Positions 50,057-58,801 are shown, counted from the first letter of the stretch. The stretch: 64,000 nucleotides of DNA from Trichomonas vaginalis G3 (GCF_026262505.1 NC_067204.1:1302001-1366000), one strand, 5' to 3'. The notes: a model not told the origin generated them from the letters alone. Numbers and translations are program-made.

Positions 50057-50918
50057 ATGTTAGAAAAAAAGTTTGCTGACATTGACAAGAAATTTGAGAA
50101 TGTTTTAAACAAGAACAAGAGGAAGTTAGAAAATGCTCAGATAAACCCTATACATGACAAGTTCTTATTTGCTCAGAATGGTATAACAGGTCTAATGCAC
50201 CACCTGGGTCGGGTAAGACTTTCACTTATCTTAAAATGGCTGCACAACAACAAGAACTAGATGAGAAGAACCCATTCTATGAGTTAGTGTCATTTGTAGT
50301 ACTTCTGGTCAATTTGACCAAACCGTCAATTCGTTCAAAGATATTATAAAAAAGTCTAAGTTAGTATGTATAAAAGATACTGAGTTGTTAGATTGGATAA
50401 AGAAGTACCAAAGAAGAGTTTTGAAGTACAATGCTATAAATGAGTATATAAATTCTAAGTTTAAAGACCCAAATGAGGAAATGCAGAGAATATTAGAGAA
50501 GAAACACTTCAGAAACAAACAGAAAGAGATAGAATACATTTCGAAGAAATTGCAATCTTACGATTGGAAGACTTACCCTCATAGATGTCTTCTTATCTTA
50601 GATGACTTTGCTTCTCATCCTTTGTTAAAGAATAGAGAACAAGACATGTGTCGAATTCTTAAGAAGCTCAGACACTTTAACATCTCAGTTGTCATTTGTG
50701 TACAGACAGCCAAGAGTTTAAGTAAGGATGTAAAGAGAATACTTACTGACATTGTACTTTTCCCTGGATTGTCCCGAAGACGATTCATGGAACTTATGAA
50801 AAAGAGTCCATGGCAGGTAAGTTTGACAGACATGAACTATGGGAGAAGTACAAAGTCATACAAGACCCTCATACTTCTTTCAGAATTCATATCTACGCGA
50901 ACAAAGTTCAAATTGTAA
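50057..50918 (+). pseudogene. Packaging ATPase locus, el2
   Basis: Relative of the el1 packaging ATPase (13,635-14,534). A coding signal for a Walker A of the GSGKT type lies around 50,200-50,230, and Walker B is clear in HRCLLILDDFASHPLL, followed by NISVVICVQTAKSLSKDVKR and LTDIVLFPGLSRRRFMEL, matching el1 phrases (TVVIMCQTW, DFVIFQGYSMRDFQSM). The locus is broken about twice. Confidence 0.75.
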
Positions 50919-50950
50919 AAAGTCAAGCTTGAAAAATTAAATGTTTAGTC

Positions 50951-51028
50951 TTAGTAAGTCTGTTGTGGTGCTGGGGTTGTCGGTTCTTCTGGCTTTGGAA
51001 GGCATTCAGGAAGAGGAACGTCAGTCAT
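50951..51028 (-). CDS. 25-aa peptide, left member of the repeat-flanking pair (el2)
   Basis: MTDVPLPECLPKPEEPTTPAPQQTY. The TTPAP motif and its place beside the array match the N-terminus of the el1 protein at 1,532-2,038. Much shorter than its counterpart. Longer frames through the array are artefacts of the 21-bp unit. Confidence 0.4.
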   Translation of the reverse strand: MTDVPLPECLPKPEEPTTPAPQQTY

Positions 51029-51049
51029 CCGTTTGTGTCTTAACCGTCT

Positions 51050-52492
51050 TTGTTCTGAAACAATATAATATTGTCTTGAATAAGTACAATATTGTCTTGA
51101 AAAAGTACAATATTGTCTTGAAAAAGTACAATATTGTCTTGAAAAAGTACAACATTGTCTTGAAAAAGTACAACATGTTCTGAAAAAGTACAACATTGTT
51201 CTGAAAAAGTTCAAGACTTGTTCTGAAAAAGTACAGCCGTACTCAAATTTGAGAGACATTGTACTGAATTTATACAACATTGTTCTGAAAAAGTACAACA
51301 TTGTTCTGAAAAAGTACAATATTGTCTTGAAAAAGTACAACATTGTCTTGAAAAAGTACAACATTGTCTTGAAAAAGTACAATATTGTCTTGAAAAAGTA
51401 CAACATTGTTCTGAAAAAGTACAAGACTTGTTCTGAAAAAGTACAGCCGTACTCAAATTTGAGAGACATTGTACTGAATTTATACAACATTGTTCTGAAA
51501 AAGTACAATATTGTACTGAATTTATACAACATTGTCTTGAAAAAGTACAACATTGTCTTGAAAAAGTACAATATTGTCTTGAAAAAGTACAATATTGTCT
51601 TGAAAAAGTACAACATTGTCTTGAAAAAGTACAACATTGTCTTGAAAAAGTACAAGACTTGTTCTGAAAAAGTTCAAGACTTGTTCTGAAAAAGTACAGC
51701 CGTACTCAAATTTGAGAGACATTGTACTGAATTTATACAACATTGTTCTGAAAAAGTACAATATTGTACTGAATTTATACAACATTGTCTTGAAAAAGTA
51801 CAACATTGTCTTGAAAAAGTACAACATTGTCTTGAAAAAGTACAACATTGTCTTGAAAAAGTACAACATTGTTCTGAAAAAGTACAAGACTTGTTCTGAA
51901 AAAGTACAGCCGTACTCAAATTTGAGAGACATTGTACTGAATTTATACAACATTGTTCTGAAAAAGTACAATATTGTACTGAATTTATACAACATTGTCT
52001 TGAAAAAGTACAACATTGTCTTGAAAAAGTACAACATTGTCTTGAAAAAGTACAATATTGTCTTGAAAAAGTACAACATTGTCTTGAAAAAGTACAAGAC
52101 TTGTTCTGAAAAAGTACAGCCGTACTCAAATTTGAGAGACATTGTACTGAATTTATACAACATTGTTCTGAAAAAGTACAATATTGTACTGAATTTATAC
52201 AACATTGTCTTGAAAAAGTACAACATTGTCTTGAAAAAGTACAACATTGTCTTGAAAAAGTACAATATTGTCTTGAAAAAGTACAACATTGTCTTGAAAA
52301 AGTACAAGACTTGTTCTGAAAAAGTACAGCCGTACTCAAATTTGAGAGACATTGTACTGAATTTATACAACATTGTTCTGAAAAAGTACAATATTGTACT
52401 GAATTTATACAACATTGTCTTGAAAAAGTACAACATTGTCTTGAAAAAGTACAACATTGTCTTGAAAAAGTACAACATTGTACTGACTCAGT
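51050..52492. repeat. 21-bp tandem repeat array with 210-bp higher-order unit (el2)
   Basis: About 1.4 kb of the unit TTGAAAAAGTACAACATTGTC (given here by key parts AAAAAGTACAA and CATTGTC) with variants ATATTGTC, CTTGTTCTG and GTACTGAATTTATAC. A higher-order unit begins at GTACAGCCGTACTC: copies at 51,231; 51,441; 51,694; 51,904; 52,114; 52,324, spaced 210, 253, 210, 210 and 210 bp. Each unit has one perfect 12-bp palindrome CTCAAATTTGAG. All frames stay open by chance because 21 is a multiple of three. The array lies between divergent genes, as in el1 at 2,049-2,406. Confidence 0.95.
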
Positions 52493-52600
52493 ATGGAGCT
52501 TGACCCCTTAGACGAAGCAATTTATCTAATTGAAATTAACGAGCTTGTTAAAGACTTCCTCAGGCAGAATGTAAAGGTCAAGCGTAAAAATAAAGATTGA
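52493..52600 (+). CDS. 35-aa peptide, right member of the repeat-flanking pair (el2)
   Basis: MELDPLDEAIYLIEINELVK... with a basic end (KVKRKNKD). IYLIEINELVKDFL aligns with ICLIELNEVISAYL at the start of the el1 protein 2,408-2,806. The start lies at the very edge of the tandem array. Convergent with the KilA-N gene, 3 bp away. Confidence 0.5.
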   Translation: MELDPLDEAIYLIEINELVKDFLRQNVKVKRKNKD

Positions 52601-52603
52601 AAT

Positions 52604-53512
52604 TTACCCTACTTGTTTGAAGTTGTCGAAATACTCTGTTATTTTTTCCTTTAACAATGGCAAATCTTCTTTGAAGGTAAGTATTGTACAACCTTTCATA
52701 TCATAGTGTGTTTGAGGTAACGTATCTTGAACTATCTGTTTAACATCTTCATTCGGTGTCATTGAAATCGGTAAGTTTTCGCGATAGAACCAATTTCTGT
52801 CAGATTTGTAAATCTTAGCAAGGTCGTAAAAGCTTTTGTTGTTTCTTCTGACTAAATGCAACATAACCATATCTCTGTCTTCTTCATTTTCCATCTCTTC
52901 AGTATAAATCATATACTTATAGTTCTTTTCCTTTCCTTTTGGTACCGAACGTGGTATTCTTTTCTGTATGGTTTTGTCTTTTGCTTCAATGACTTCATCT
53001 TTTGCTTGAAGTTTCTTTTCCATCTCTTCACGTTCTTGTCTATGAATTTCGTCAAGAAGTCTTAAATATACCATGAATACGAGGTGAAGCCCACATTGCA
53101 CAGCATTTACAAGAAGTCTATGAACATAATATCCTCTCAAACCATTTGGCAATTTTTCACGATTTTCATAGAGTTTTGGCGACTGCGGTTTTTCTCCCAC
53201 TCGCTGTTCTTCACTGTTTTCATAGAGTTTTGGCGACTGGGGTTTTTCTCCCACTCGAGTTTTTGCGACTACGAGAAAATCCGTAGTCGAATTTTCAGCT
53301 TCATTTAATAGTTCAATAGTGCTTTGGTTCCTAAACCAGTCTTTAGGAAGCTTGGTATCTGGCGCAAAACATGCTGTCAAAATACTTTGCATTTGGTACA
53401 TATCGTCTTTGACCGAACGAATGAGACGTAACTGTTTGTTATACTGTAACTCGTATTCTTCATTTATAGCTTCATGGACTATAACTGTTGTTGTGTTCTC
53501 TGTTGTTGACAT
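52604..53512 (-). CDS. KilA-N domain protein with poxvirus-type C-terminal domain
   Basis: About 300 aa, start taken at MSTTENTTTVIV. KilA-N features: LPKDWFRNQSTIELLNEAE, then GLRGYYVHRLLVNAVQCGLH (the G-x-YVH-x-L motif) and a coiled coil (REEMEKKLQAKDEVIEAKDK). The C-terminal 100 residues (YKYMIYTEEMENEEDRDMVM, LIRRNNK-like, YFDNFKQVG end) resemble the DUF3627-type domain of large DNA virus KilA-N proteins. KilA-N binds DNA. A 42-bp direct repeat inside the gene (53,161-53,203 and 53,217-53,258) encodes RVGEKPQSPKLYEN twice, in frame. Confidence 0.75.
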   Translation of the reverse strand: MSTTENTTTVIVHEAINEEYELQYNKQLRLIRSVKDDMYQMQSILTACFAPDTKLPKDWFRNQSTIELLNEAENSTTDFLVVAKTRVGEKPQSPKLYENSEEQRVGEKPQSPKLYENREKLPNGLRGYYVHRLLVNAVQCGLHLVFMVYLRLLDEIHRQEREEMEKKLQAKDEVIEAKDKTIQKRIPRSVPKGKEKNYKYMIYTEEMENEEDRDMVMLHLVRRNNKSFYDLAKIYKSDRNWFYRENLPISMTPNEDVKQIVQDTLPQTHYDMKGCTILTFKEDLPLLKEKITEYFDNFKQVG

Positions 53513-53599
53513 ATCTGTCTTTACATACAAAATAAAAAAAAAAAAAAAATAAAATTAGCGCTATTTTCTATCTTGTATAAAAGACCAAAAATAAACGCT

Positions 53600-54214
53600 T
53601 TACATGTATTTTTCAGCAACTTCGTCAAATAATTTTATAGCTTTATCTATCTCATCTACTTCAAACGTTTCCCTACCTTTCGTGGGAGCACCATACATCT
53701 TCTCAAACTTTTCAAGTAGTTCTGTTTCAGCAGCTCTCATATCGTTAACGAACGCAACCTTAACTCTATTGACTATATTGTCATATCTTTGAGTTATATT
53801 AAATGTTCTTCCTATCTTATATCTCTTTGTATTGAAGTCCTTTGGTTTCTGAACGATGTAAAGTAAGCCTTCACTGCAACGTTCCGTATCGAATGAACCA
53901 TATGTTATGAAATTATATCCAACAACTGGGTCAATCCAGAACAAAACTACTGGTATAAGACTTTTGTCGATGAGATATGCTCTTGTTCCATAGAATCTTA
54001 CCGATATCATAAGCTCAGGATTTTTTGTCAAAATTTTCTGAGTAGAAGCATTTTTAACCCAGTCGTGTGCTTTCTTTCCTTCAGATAGTGTTAAAATGTC
54101 TGACAAAGAATATTTTTTGTATTTCTTTGAGTATCTTACGTTTAAATCACCTATTCTAACCACCTTGGTCTCATTGTCTATCTTTTTAACTGTTTCAAAC
54201 TCAGTGTTTGACAT
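53600..54214 (-). CDS. KilA-N-like plus GIY-YIG (T5orf172-type) protein
   Basis: 204 aa. The N-terminal half is KilA-N-like (VRYSKKYKKYSLSDILTL, HDWVKNASTQKIL). The C-terminal half: EGLLYIVQKPKDFNTKRYKI, GRTFNITQRYDN, then RAAETELLEKFEKMY and GRETFEV, the strand-strand-R-E pattern of T5orf172/MUG113 GIY-YIG nuclease domains. Such fusions are common in NCLDVs, phages and transposable elements. Leader: GTATGTAAGAACAGGAAATG after an AATATTTTTTTTTTATTTT box. Confidence 0.7.
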   Translation of the reverse strand: MSNTEFETVKKIDNETKVVRIGDLNVRYSKKYKKYSLSDILTLSEGKKAHDWVKNASTQKILTKNPELMISVRFYGTRAYLIDKSLIPVVLFWIDPVVGYNFITYGSFDTERCSEGLLYIVQKPKDFNTKRYKIGRTFNITQRYDNIVNRVKVAFVNDMRAAETELLEKFEKMYGAPTKGRETFEVDEIDKAIKLFDEVAEKYM

Positions 54215-54467
54215 TTCCTGTTCTTACATACAAAATAAAAAAAAATATTTTAAAAAAACTAGCTTTTATTTTATTTTGTATAAAAGATACAGTTATATCA
54301 TGAAATTTGGTCATTTTTTTACGATTTTCATGTGTTTTAGGCGTTCCTCGGTTTTCCGCGGGTCGCAATTTTTTACGATTTTCGAATGGAATCTCTATCC
54401 TCGGTTTTCCGAGGGTAGCAAACATATGAGGAAATTCATGAAATTTGTTGCTGAATTCAATAAAAAT

Positions 54468-54658
54468 ATATTTTAGGGTAGAAGGGTATATCTACCCCGT
54501 TTTCTACCCTCATTTCTACCCCATATGTCCTTACTGAAAAAGTATGTGTTCCATATGTCATTTTACTCAGAATTTTATACAGAATTCAATAAAAATATAT
54601 TTTAGGGTAGAAGGGTATATCTACCCCGTTTTCTACCCTCATTTCTACCCCAGTTATT
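54468..54658. repeat. GGGTAGAA palindromic repeats, two direct copies
   Basis: AAAATATATTTTAGGGTAGA followed by AGGGTATATCTACCCCGTTT and TCTACCCTC-type ends occurs at 54,468-54,526 and again at 54,598-54,655. The same block in reverse orientation is at 55,744-55,806 and 56,632-56,695. GGGTAGA and TCTACCC arms make each copy foldable. All four copies are between genes of the KilA-N block. Confidence 0.85.
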
Positions 54659-55537
54659 TTACAAGCGTTTTACATGGTATATGTTGTGATGGTTCATGAC
54701 TTTAAACAGTTTTGTAGCTTCTATTTCTTCACGAAGGATATCAAAAATTTTAACTATGCCGAAGGTTTCTTTATATTTCTTCTTGACATCTGAAAGAAGG
54801 AAATCGTTAGCAGTTGGATAGTTTTTGTTCAGAAATGTCAACATGTCCATTTTATCTTCTGCTGGTTTCTCTACTTCTTTCTTTAAGTCAGTATGGTCTT
54901 TTCGCATACGTTCTATCTCTTTGACGGAGTAGTTATATTTCCTTGTTGCTGCTTTACATTTTGAACATTGTGAGTTCATTTTTGCGTTATATTCTGAAAT
55001 TTGTCCTGCTAGTATGACTAAGGCGTAGATGGTTTTCTTTAACTCAAAAGTTGCGGGTTTTATCTGTTCATTCCATATCTTACCTCTTCTATCTTTATCT
55101 CTTATCTGCAAGACACACTCAGCAACTAACGAAACAAAGTTGTCGTAGGTCTTAAATTCTTCAGATTTATATATGTCAATGACTTTGTGGTTGCAATGAA
55201 ATCCAAGAAACTCATAGTTTATCTTACGAATGAACTTCTTTATTTCAACTGAGTCAGTCAGTCTGACTTCAATTTCATCGAATTCTGGAATAGTGAGCTT
55301 TTGTTGTTGTATTTCAGGAAGTTTAGGTAGATGGTCAATAATATCCTGCATTTCATAAAGATACTGTTCATTTGTTTCATCTTTTGCACTACAGTCTAAA
55401 TCTCCTTGGAGAAGTTCCTGCTTTATCTTCTGGATTTCTGTTTCGAAAGTATATGAAGAAGGAATGAAGCTTTTCATCTCTACTAACATAGAAGTTGGGT
55501 TCATGACTAACGAGTTTGGTGCTGTTGTTGCTGACAT
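54659..55537 (-). CDS. 292-aa protein with CxxC pair, unknown
   Basis: MSATTAPNSLVMNPTSML start, acidic helical N-terminal half, a C-SKCKAATRKYNYS segment (Cys pair at about residue 208), and a C-terminal region predicted as a small helical/winged domain (FLNKNYPTANDFLLSDVKKK, NIYHVKRL). Preceded by ATTTTTATTGTAAGAACATG, the leader shared with the KilA-N gene at 56,490. Probably a DNA-associated accessory protein; not recognised. Confidence 0.5.
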   Translation of the reverse strand: MSATTAPNSLVMNPTSMLVEMKSFIPSSYTFETEIQKIKQELLQGDLDCSAKDETNEQYLYEMQDIIDHLPKLPEIQQQKLTIPEFDEIEVRLTDSVEIKKFIRKINYEFLGFHCNHKVIDIYKSEEFKTYDNFVSLVAECVLQIRDKDRRGKIWNEQIKPATFELKKTIYALVILAGQISEYNAKMNSQCSKCKAATRKYNYSVKEIERMRKDHTDLKKEVEKPAEDKMDMLTFLNKNYPTANDFLLSDVKKKYKETFGIVKIFDILREEIEATKLFKVMNHHNIYHVKRL

Positions 55538-55575
55538 GTTCTTACAATAAAAATAAAAAAATATTTTTTGGTGGG
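55538..55575 (-). promoter_or_regulatory. Shared AT-box leader
   Basis: On the minus strand: AATATTTTTTTATTTTTATT then GTAAGAAC and ATG. A near-identical leader precedes 56,490 (minus), and related boxes precede 54,214, 53,512 and 57,558 (minus) and 47,857 and 49,153 (plus). Likely a common promoter of el2 genes. Confidence 0.55.
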
Positions 55576-55743
55576 ACTACCTTTATTTTATTTCAGCACA
55601 AAATGAACGAGTTTGGTTTAAAAATACGGTGGAGCCAAAAATGGCTCGACCTCAAAACAAGCATTTTGTGAAGAATATACCAACCCGCGGAAAACGGCGG
55701 GTTGCTTTTTTTATACAAAATTCAAGAGTTTTGTGTGTTTTCT

Positions 55744-55806
55744 ACGAGGGTAGAAAAGAGGGTAGAAAACGGGGTAGATATACCCTTCTACCCTAAAATA
55801 TATTTT
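55744..55806. repeat. GGGTAGAA palindromic repeat, inverted copy
   Basis: Reverse-orientation copy of the 54,468 block (GAGGGTAGAAAAGAGGGTAG ... CTACCCTAAAATATATTTTT). Just to its left, 55,659-55,717, is a 55-60-bp stretch with AACCCGCGG / GGCGGGTT whose inverted relative lies inside the next gene at 56,239-56,302. Confidence 0.8.
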
Positions 55807-55827
55807 TGTCGAAAAAAAATGGTTCAT

Positions 55828-56490
55828 TTACTCACAATATTTTTGTACAAAACGACCCCAAACTTTTAACTTCTTTTCTGCAGCTTCTAATGAAATTTTA
55901 GCGAGTTCATATTCTCTAAATTCTCTCTTTAAATCTTCTTGTTCCCATTGGTCTAGTTCGTATGGAGAGTCCCTATAACCAGAACATATCTCACGTTCAT
56001 GTTCTATTTGTTTTTCATGCATTTTTCTAACTTCTTCTTCGAACAAAGGTTTAGCATTCTCTACTGTATCTTCAAGTTCTTCTTCATCTAATTTCTCATG
56101 AACTTTCTTGTCTATGGAGTCCAAAATTTTTCCAACTGCTATACAATATTTTGGAGAAGCCCACATTGCTATATAGTTTACAAGTCTTGGGTCTACATAC
56201 GTTCCTCTAACCTGTTTGATTTCATCGGGAATTCCTGCATGAACTGTGTATAAAAAGCAACCCGCGGAATTCCGCGGGTTGGTATATTCTTCACAAAATG
56301 CCTCAAAATACTCTTCCCAGGACTTATTTTCCAACAACCTTCTAAAGTCTTTCCTAAACTGCTGACACATCTTTGTTGCATTTATATAACCATCCTTGTC
56401 TCTACGTAAGACTTCAATACCGTTGTAAGTGCCTTTTGTGAATGTTTCGCCATTAGATTTGTTCGTGAACGTTTTTGCTTCGACTGTCAT
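55828..56490 (-). CDS. KilA-N domain protein
   Basis: 220 aa. Clear KilA-N: KDGYINATKMCQQFRKDFRR (the G-Y-x-NATK core), ENKSWEEYFEAF, RGTYVDPRLVNYIAMWASPK (the GTYV-P-L--IA-WASP motif). A charged coiled-coil tail follows. Within the gene a perfect 22-bp palindrome centred on GGAATTCC (56,259-56,280, arms AACCCGCGG) encodes the unusual TNPRNSAGC segment in frame between two KilA-N motifs. KilA-N proteins bind DNA and often travel with mobile viral elements. Confidence 0.85.
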   Translation of the reverse strand: MTVEAKTFTNKSNGETFTKGTYNGIEVLRRDKDGYINATKMCQQFRKDFRRLLENKSWEEYFEAFCEEYTNPRNSAGCFLYTVHAGIPDEIKQVRGTYVDPRLVNYIAMWASPKYCIAVGKILDSIDKKVHEKLDEEELEDTVENAKPLFEEEVRKMHEKQIEHEREICSGYRDSPYELDQWEQEDLKREFREYELAKISLEAAEKKLKVWGRFVQKYCE

Positions 56491-56631
56491 ACTGTTCTTA
56501 CAATAAAAATAAAAAATATTTTTGGCTTAACCGTCGGACATTCGTTTGTGGCTTAACCGTCGGACCACAACGATAAAAATCTCATTTTAACTCACTTTTT
56601 TTCTATCTTAAGGAAATTCATGAAAATTCAT

Positions 56632-56941
56632 GAGGGTAGAAAAGAGGGTAGAAAACGGGGTAGATATACCCTTCTACCCTAAAATATATTTTTCAATACT
56701 TTTTCAGCACTTCTCCGTAGTTATATATGAAAGACAATTCGAGATAAAAGTCGTAGTACAATGGAACAATATGTTGCACACCATTTGTTGTGAACCAAAC
56801 TTGAAAGTCAGAGAAACTGTTACTAGGTGGTTCGGGATGAAATTTCTTCATCTGATATAGTCCTACCAGCATTTGTAAAGATATAGTCTAACGGTTTTGT
56901 ATCTGCTACTTTTGTTCTTTGTTTTTCAACCTGAAGCATTT
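56632..56941 (-). pseudogene. Fourth GGGTAGAA repeat and relict second copy of the 61,060 gene
   Basis: 56,632-56,695 is an inverted copy of the GGGTAGAA block. Between about 56,700 and 56,941 (minus strand) are remnants resembling both ends of the protein at 61,060-61,836: TKVADTKPLDYIFTNAG (there RVATTKPLDELFTNVG) and SDFQVWFTTNG (there SDFQVWFTQ). The middle is absent, so this is a fossil partial duplicate. Confidence 0.6.
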
Positions 56942-57072
56942 AATATATGTAAAAATATACTGTTTTAAAAATGTTTTAAAATGGTATGCCATATAGCTTC
57001 TTGAATTTGTTAAGAAGTATATCGAACGTATTTTCCATCTGTATCTCTAGCGTTTACATAAGCATAGCCGCC

Positions 57073-57558
57073 TTAGTAAAATACGTGTAATTTCCTATAG
57101 TTTACGCCGGTATAAAAGTAGAAAGAGTCCTGTTCTTCGCTATAGTAGTAAAACTCAAACGTATGCTTACCATAGTCTGTAATTTCAATTGCTTCATCTT
57201 CTAGTTCGTCGACAAATTCGAATACAATATCTCGAAAATTGCTTTTGTTCTTATTGTTTTCAGAACAAGTGACCCAGCGTAAGTTTTCAAGTCTATTGTC
57301 GTTTCTTATATGGTTTATATGGTCTACAAAAGGTAGATTGTTAGGGTTCGGTATAAAATGAGTTGCAATGACAACATGTTTAAGATAGTGTTTCCCACCA
57401 ATCCTCATCCTAGCATATCCGTCATTTTGCTCCCATTCGCTTAAAACTCTTTTTGTCTTTTTGTTTCTGACTTCAAATGACTCACAACAGTGAATTTCAT
57501 ATTTCTCATCTAACAAACAAGTTTCCCAACGGTCTACTCCAACAAACTCAGCGTACAT
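57073..57558 (-). CDS. NUMOD4/HNH homing-type endonuclease
   Basis: 161 aa. The N-terminal NUMOD4-like part (GVDRWETCLLDEKYEIHCCE) is followed by KHYLKHVVIATHFIPNPNNL and the HNH core LPFVDHINHIRNDNRLENLR-WVTCSENN: His of VDHIN, Asn of NRLENLRW, Asn/His metal-binding pattern typical of HNH nucleases of phages and giant viruses. Cuts DNA; may be a free-standing homing nuclease. Leader on the minus strand: AATATTTTTTTTATTTTATT. Confidence 0.85.
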   Translation of the reverse strand: MYAEFVGVDRWETCLLDEKYEIHCCESFEVRNKKTKRVLSEWEQNDGYARMRIGGKHYLKHVVIATHFIPNPNNLPFVDHINHIRNDNRLENLRWVTCSENNKNKSNFRDIVFEFVDELEDEAIEITDYGKHTFEFYYYSEEQDSFYFYTGVNYRKLHVFY

Positions 57559-57607
57559 TTCAAATAAAATAAAAAAAATATTTTTTGAAAAATATACTGT
57601 TTTCCTT

Positions 57608-58189
57608 TTACTTTACATAACCTCCTGCTACCAGAAGTCTTTGACGCCAACCCATACCAGCTAATGAAGGTTGACTTGGTTTAGTTTGGAGACTAAACTT
57701 TGGTTTTGGTTTATCTTCAGTTTTTGGCTCACCTTCTTCTATCGGTTTTTCGTCACTTTTCGGTTCCTCGGGTTTTACCCACCTGCGGTATGGTTGTGTC
57801 GTCAACATCTTCATAAATATCATATGCCATCTGTTTTGTTTTCCTTTCAACTTTTTGTGTTTGTTGTAAAGTTTAGAATATTTCGACTCTAAGTCAATGA
57901 GATGTTCTATAATGAACTGTTGGTCCGTGAAGTAAACTTTTCCATCTGTTGTCTCGAAAGCTCCTTCAGACTTCAATATTTTATTTGTGAGAGTCTGTTT
58001 CTTTTTTGAGATACTAGCCGTTCCATTTCTATGAAAAGTGACTTTATAGTTAGGGTTTGTATTTCCAGACCTGGCACTTTCTATTATTGAATTTTTCTCT
58101 TCATCTGTAAGTTCTTTGACAGGTTTTGACAATGGTTCTGAACTTTTTGTTTGTGGTGTCAAATCTACCGTTTCAACTTCTTCGGTCAT
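57608..58189 (-). CDS. 193-aa protein, unknown
   Basis: Acidic/polar N-terminus, a strand-rich segment NPNYKVTFHRNGTASISKKK, a helix (EHLIDLESKYSKLYNKHKKL), a Glu/Pro/Lys tail and a basic amphipathic end (GMGWRQRLLVAGGYVK). It heads a row of small minus-strand genes next to virion-type genes, so a structural role is possible. Leader: TTTTTTACTGAGATGAAATG, shared with the next gene. Confidence 0.45.
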   Translation of the reverse strand: MTEEVETVDLTPQTKSSEPLSKPVKELTDEEKNSIIESARSGNTNPNYKVTFHRNGTASISKKKQTLTNKILKSEGAFETTDGKVYFTDQQFIIEHLIDLESKYSKLYNKHKKLKGKQNRWHMIFMKMLTTQPYRRWVKPEEPKSDEKPIEEGEPKTEDKPKPKFSLQTKPSQPSLAGMGWRQRLLVAGGYVK

Positions 58190-58208
58190 TTCATCTCAGT
58201 AAAAAATT

Positions 58209-58364
58209 TTAGTTTGTTTTGTTTTCAACTGGTTGTTTAGGTTTTTTAAGTCGGTCTAAAACTTCCTGAGGTATAGGGAGGACTTGACAAACACGTGGTT
58301 GTGTAACTACTGGAAGTCGACAAATCCATCTTGAACCCATTTGTCTCAATGCTGTATTGTTCAT
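58209..58364 (-). CDS. 51-aa protein
   Basis: MNNTALRQMGSRWICRLPVV ... basic C-terminus. Its leader (TTTTTTACTGAGATGAAATG on the coding strand) is nearly the same as that of 57,608-58,189, which supports it as a real gene. Family unknown. Confidence 0.45.
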   Translation of the reverse strand: MNNTALRQMGSRWICRLPVVTQPRVCQVLPIPQEVLDRLKKPKQPVENKTN

Positions 58365-58417
58365 TTCATCTCAGTAAAAAACTTTACATTCCCCACGTTT
58401 GAGGCGGTTGAGGTTGG

Positions 58418-58785
58418 TTATTGTTTACCCATTGTTGTGGCATGGTTATATCCTCTGTTAAAGAATCTTTCACCTTGGTCCATATAGTGCCCTGCTTGGT
58501 TATAGTAGTCATTTGCTTTGTTATAGTAGTTTCCTGCTTCTCTTCCTACATTGTCCATCCATCCTTGAACTTTTCCTCTTGTTTCAGGATTTGGAATAAG
58601 ATTTGCTGCATCTCGTGCTACATCCCAACCTTTCTGTACAGTTTGTATAATAGGTTGTGCTTTCTCTTTCAGTATACCTAATGTACTCAAAATCTTCCTT
58701 CCAATTCCAAATGCACCTCTGGCTATTGTTCCACTGCGGGTAAAAATCTGGATGCAACTCCTGCTAATGCGCCAAATAAACCCAT
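58418..58785 (-). pseudogene. MGLF-type amphipathic protein locus
   Basis: Starts MGLFGALAGVASRFLPA; the 3' part codes for amphipathic helices and Tyr/Asn/Gln-rich repeats (NYYNKANDYYNQAGHYMDQG). Same type as 13,217-13,624 in el1 and 61,910-62,153. Gly-2 could be myristoylated. The locus is broken. Likely a minor virion protein, by inference. Confidence 0.45.
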
Positions 58786-58801
58786 TTCTTATGGGTTAAA
58801 A

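Noticed and set aside
50951-52503. Several long repetitive frames on both strands through the 21-bp array, up to 318 codons
   Set aside because: The unit is a multiple of three and lacks stop codons, so frames stay open by arithmetic. Only the short unique ends are kept as candidate genes.
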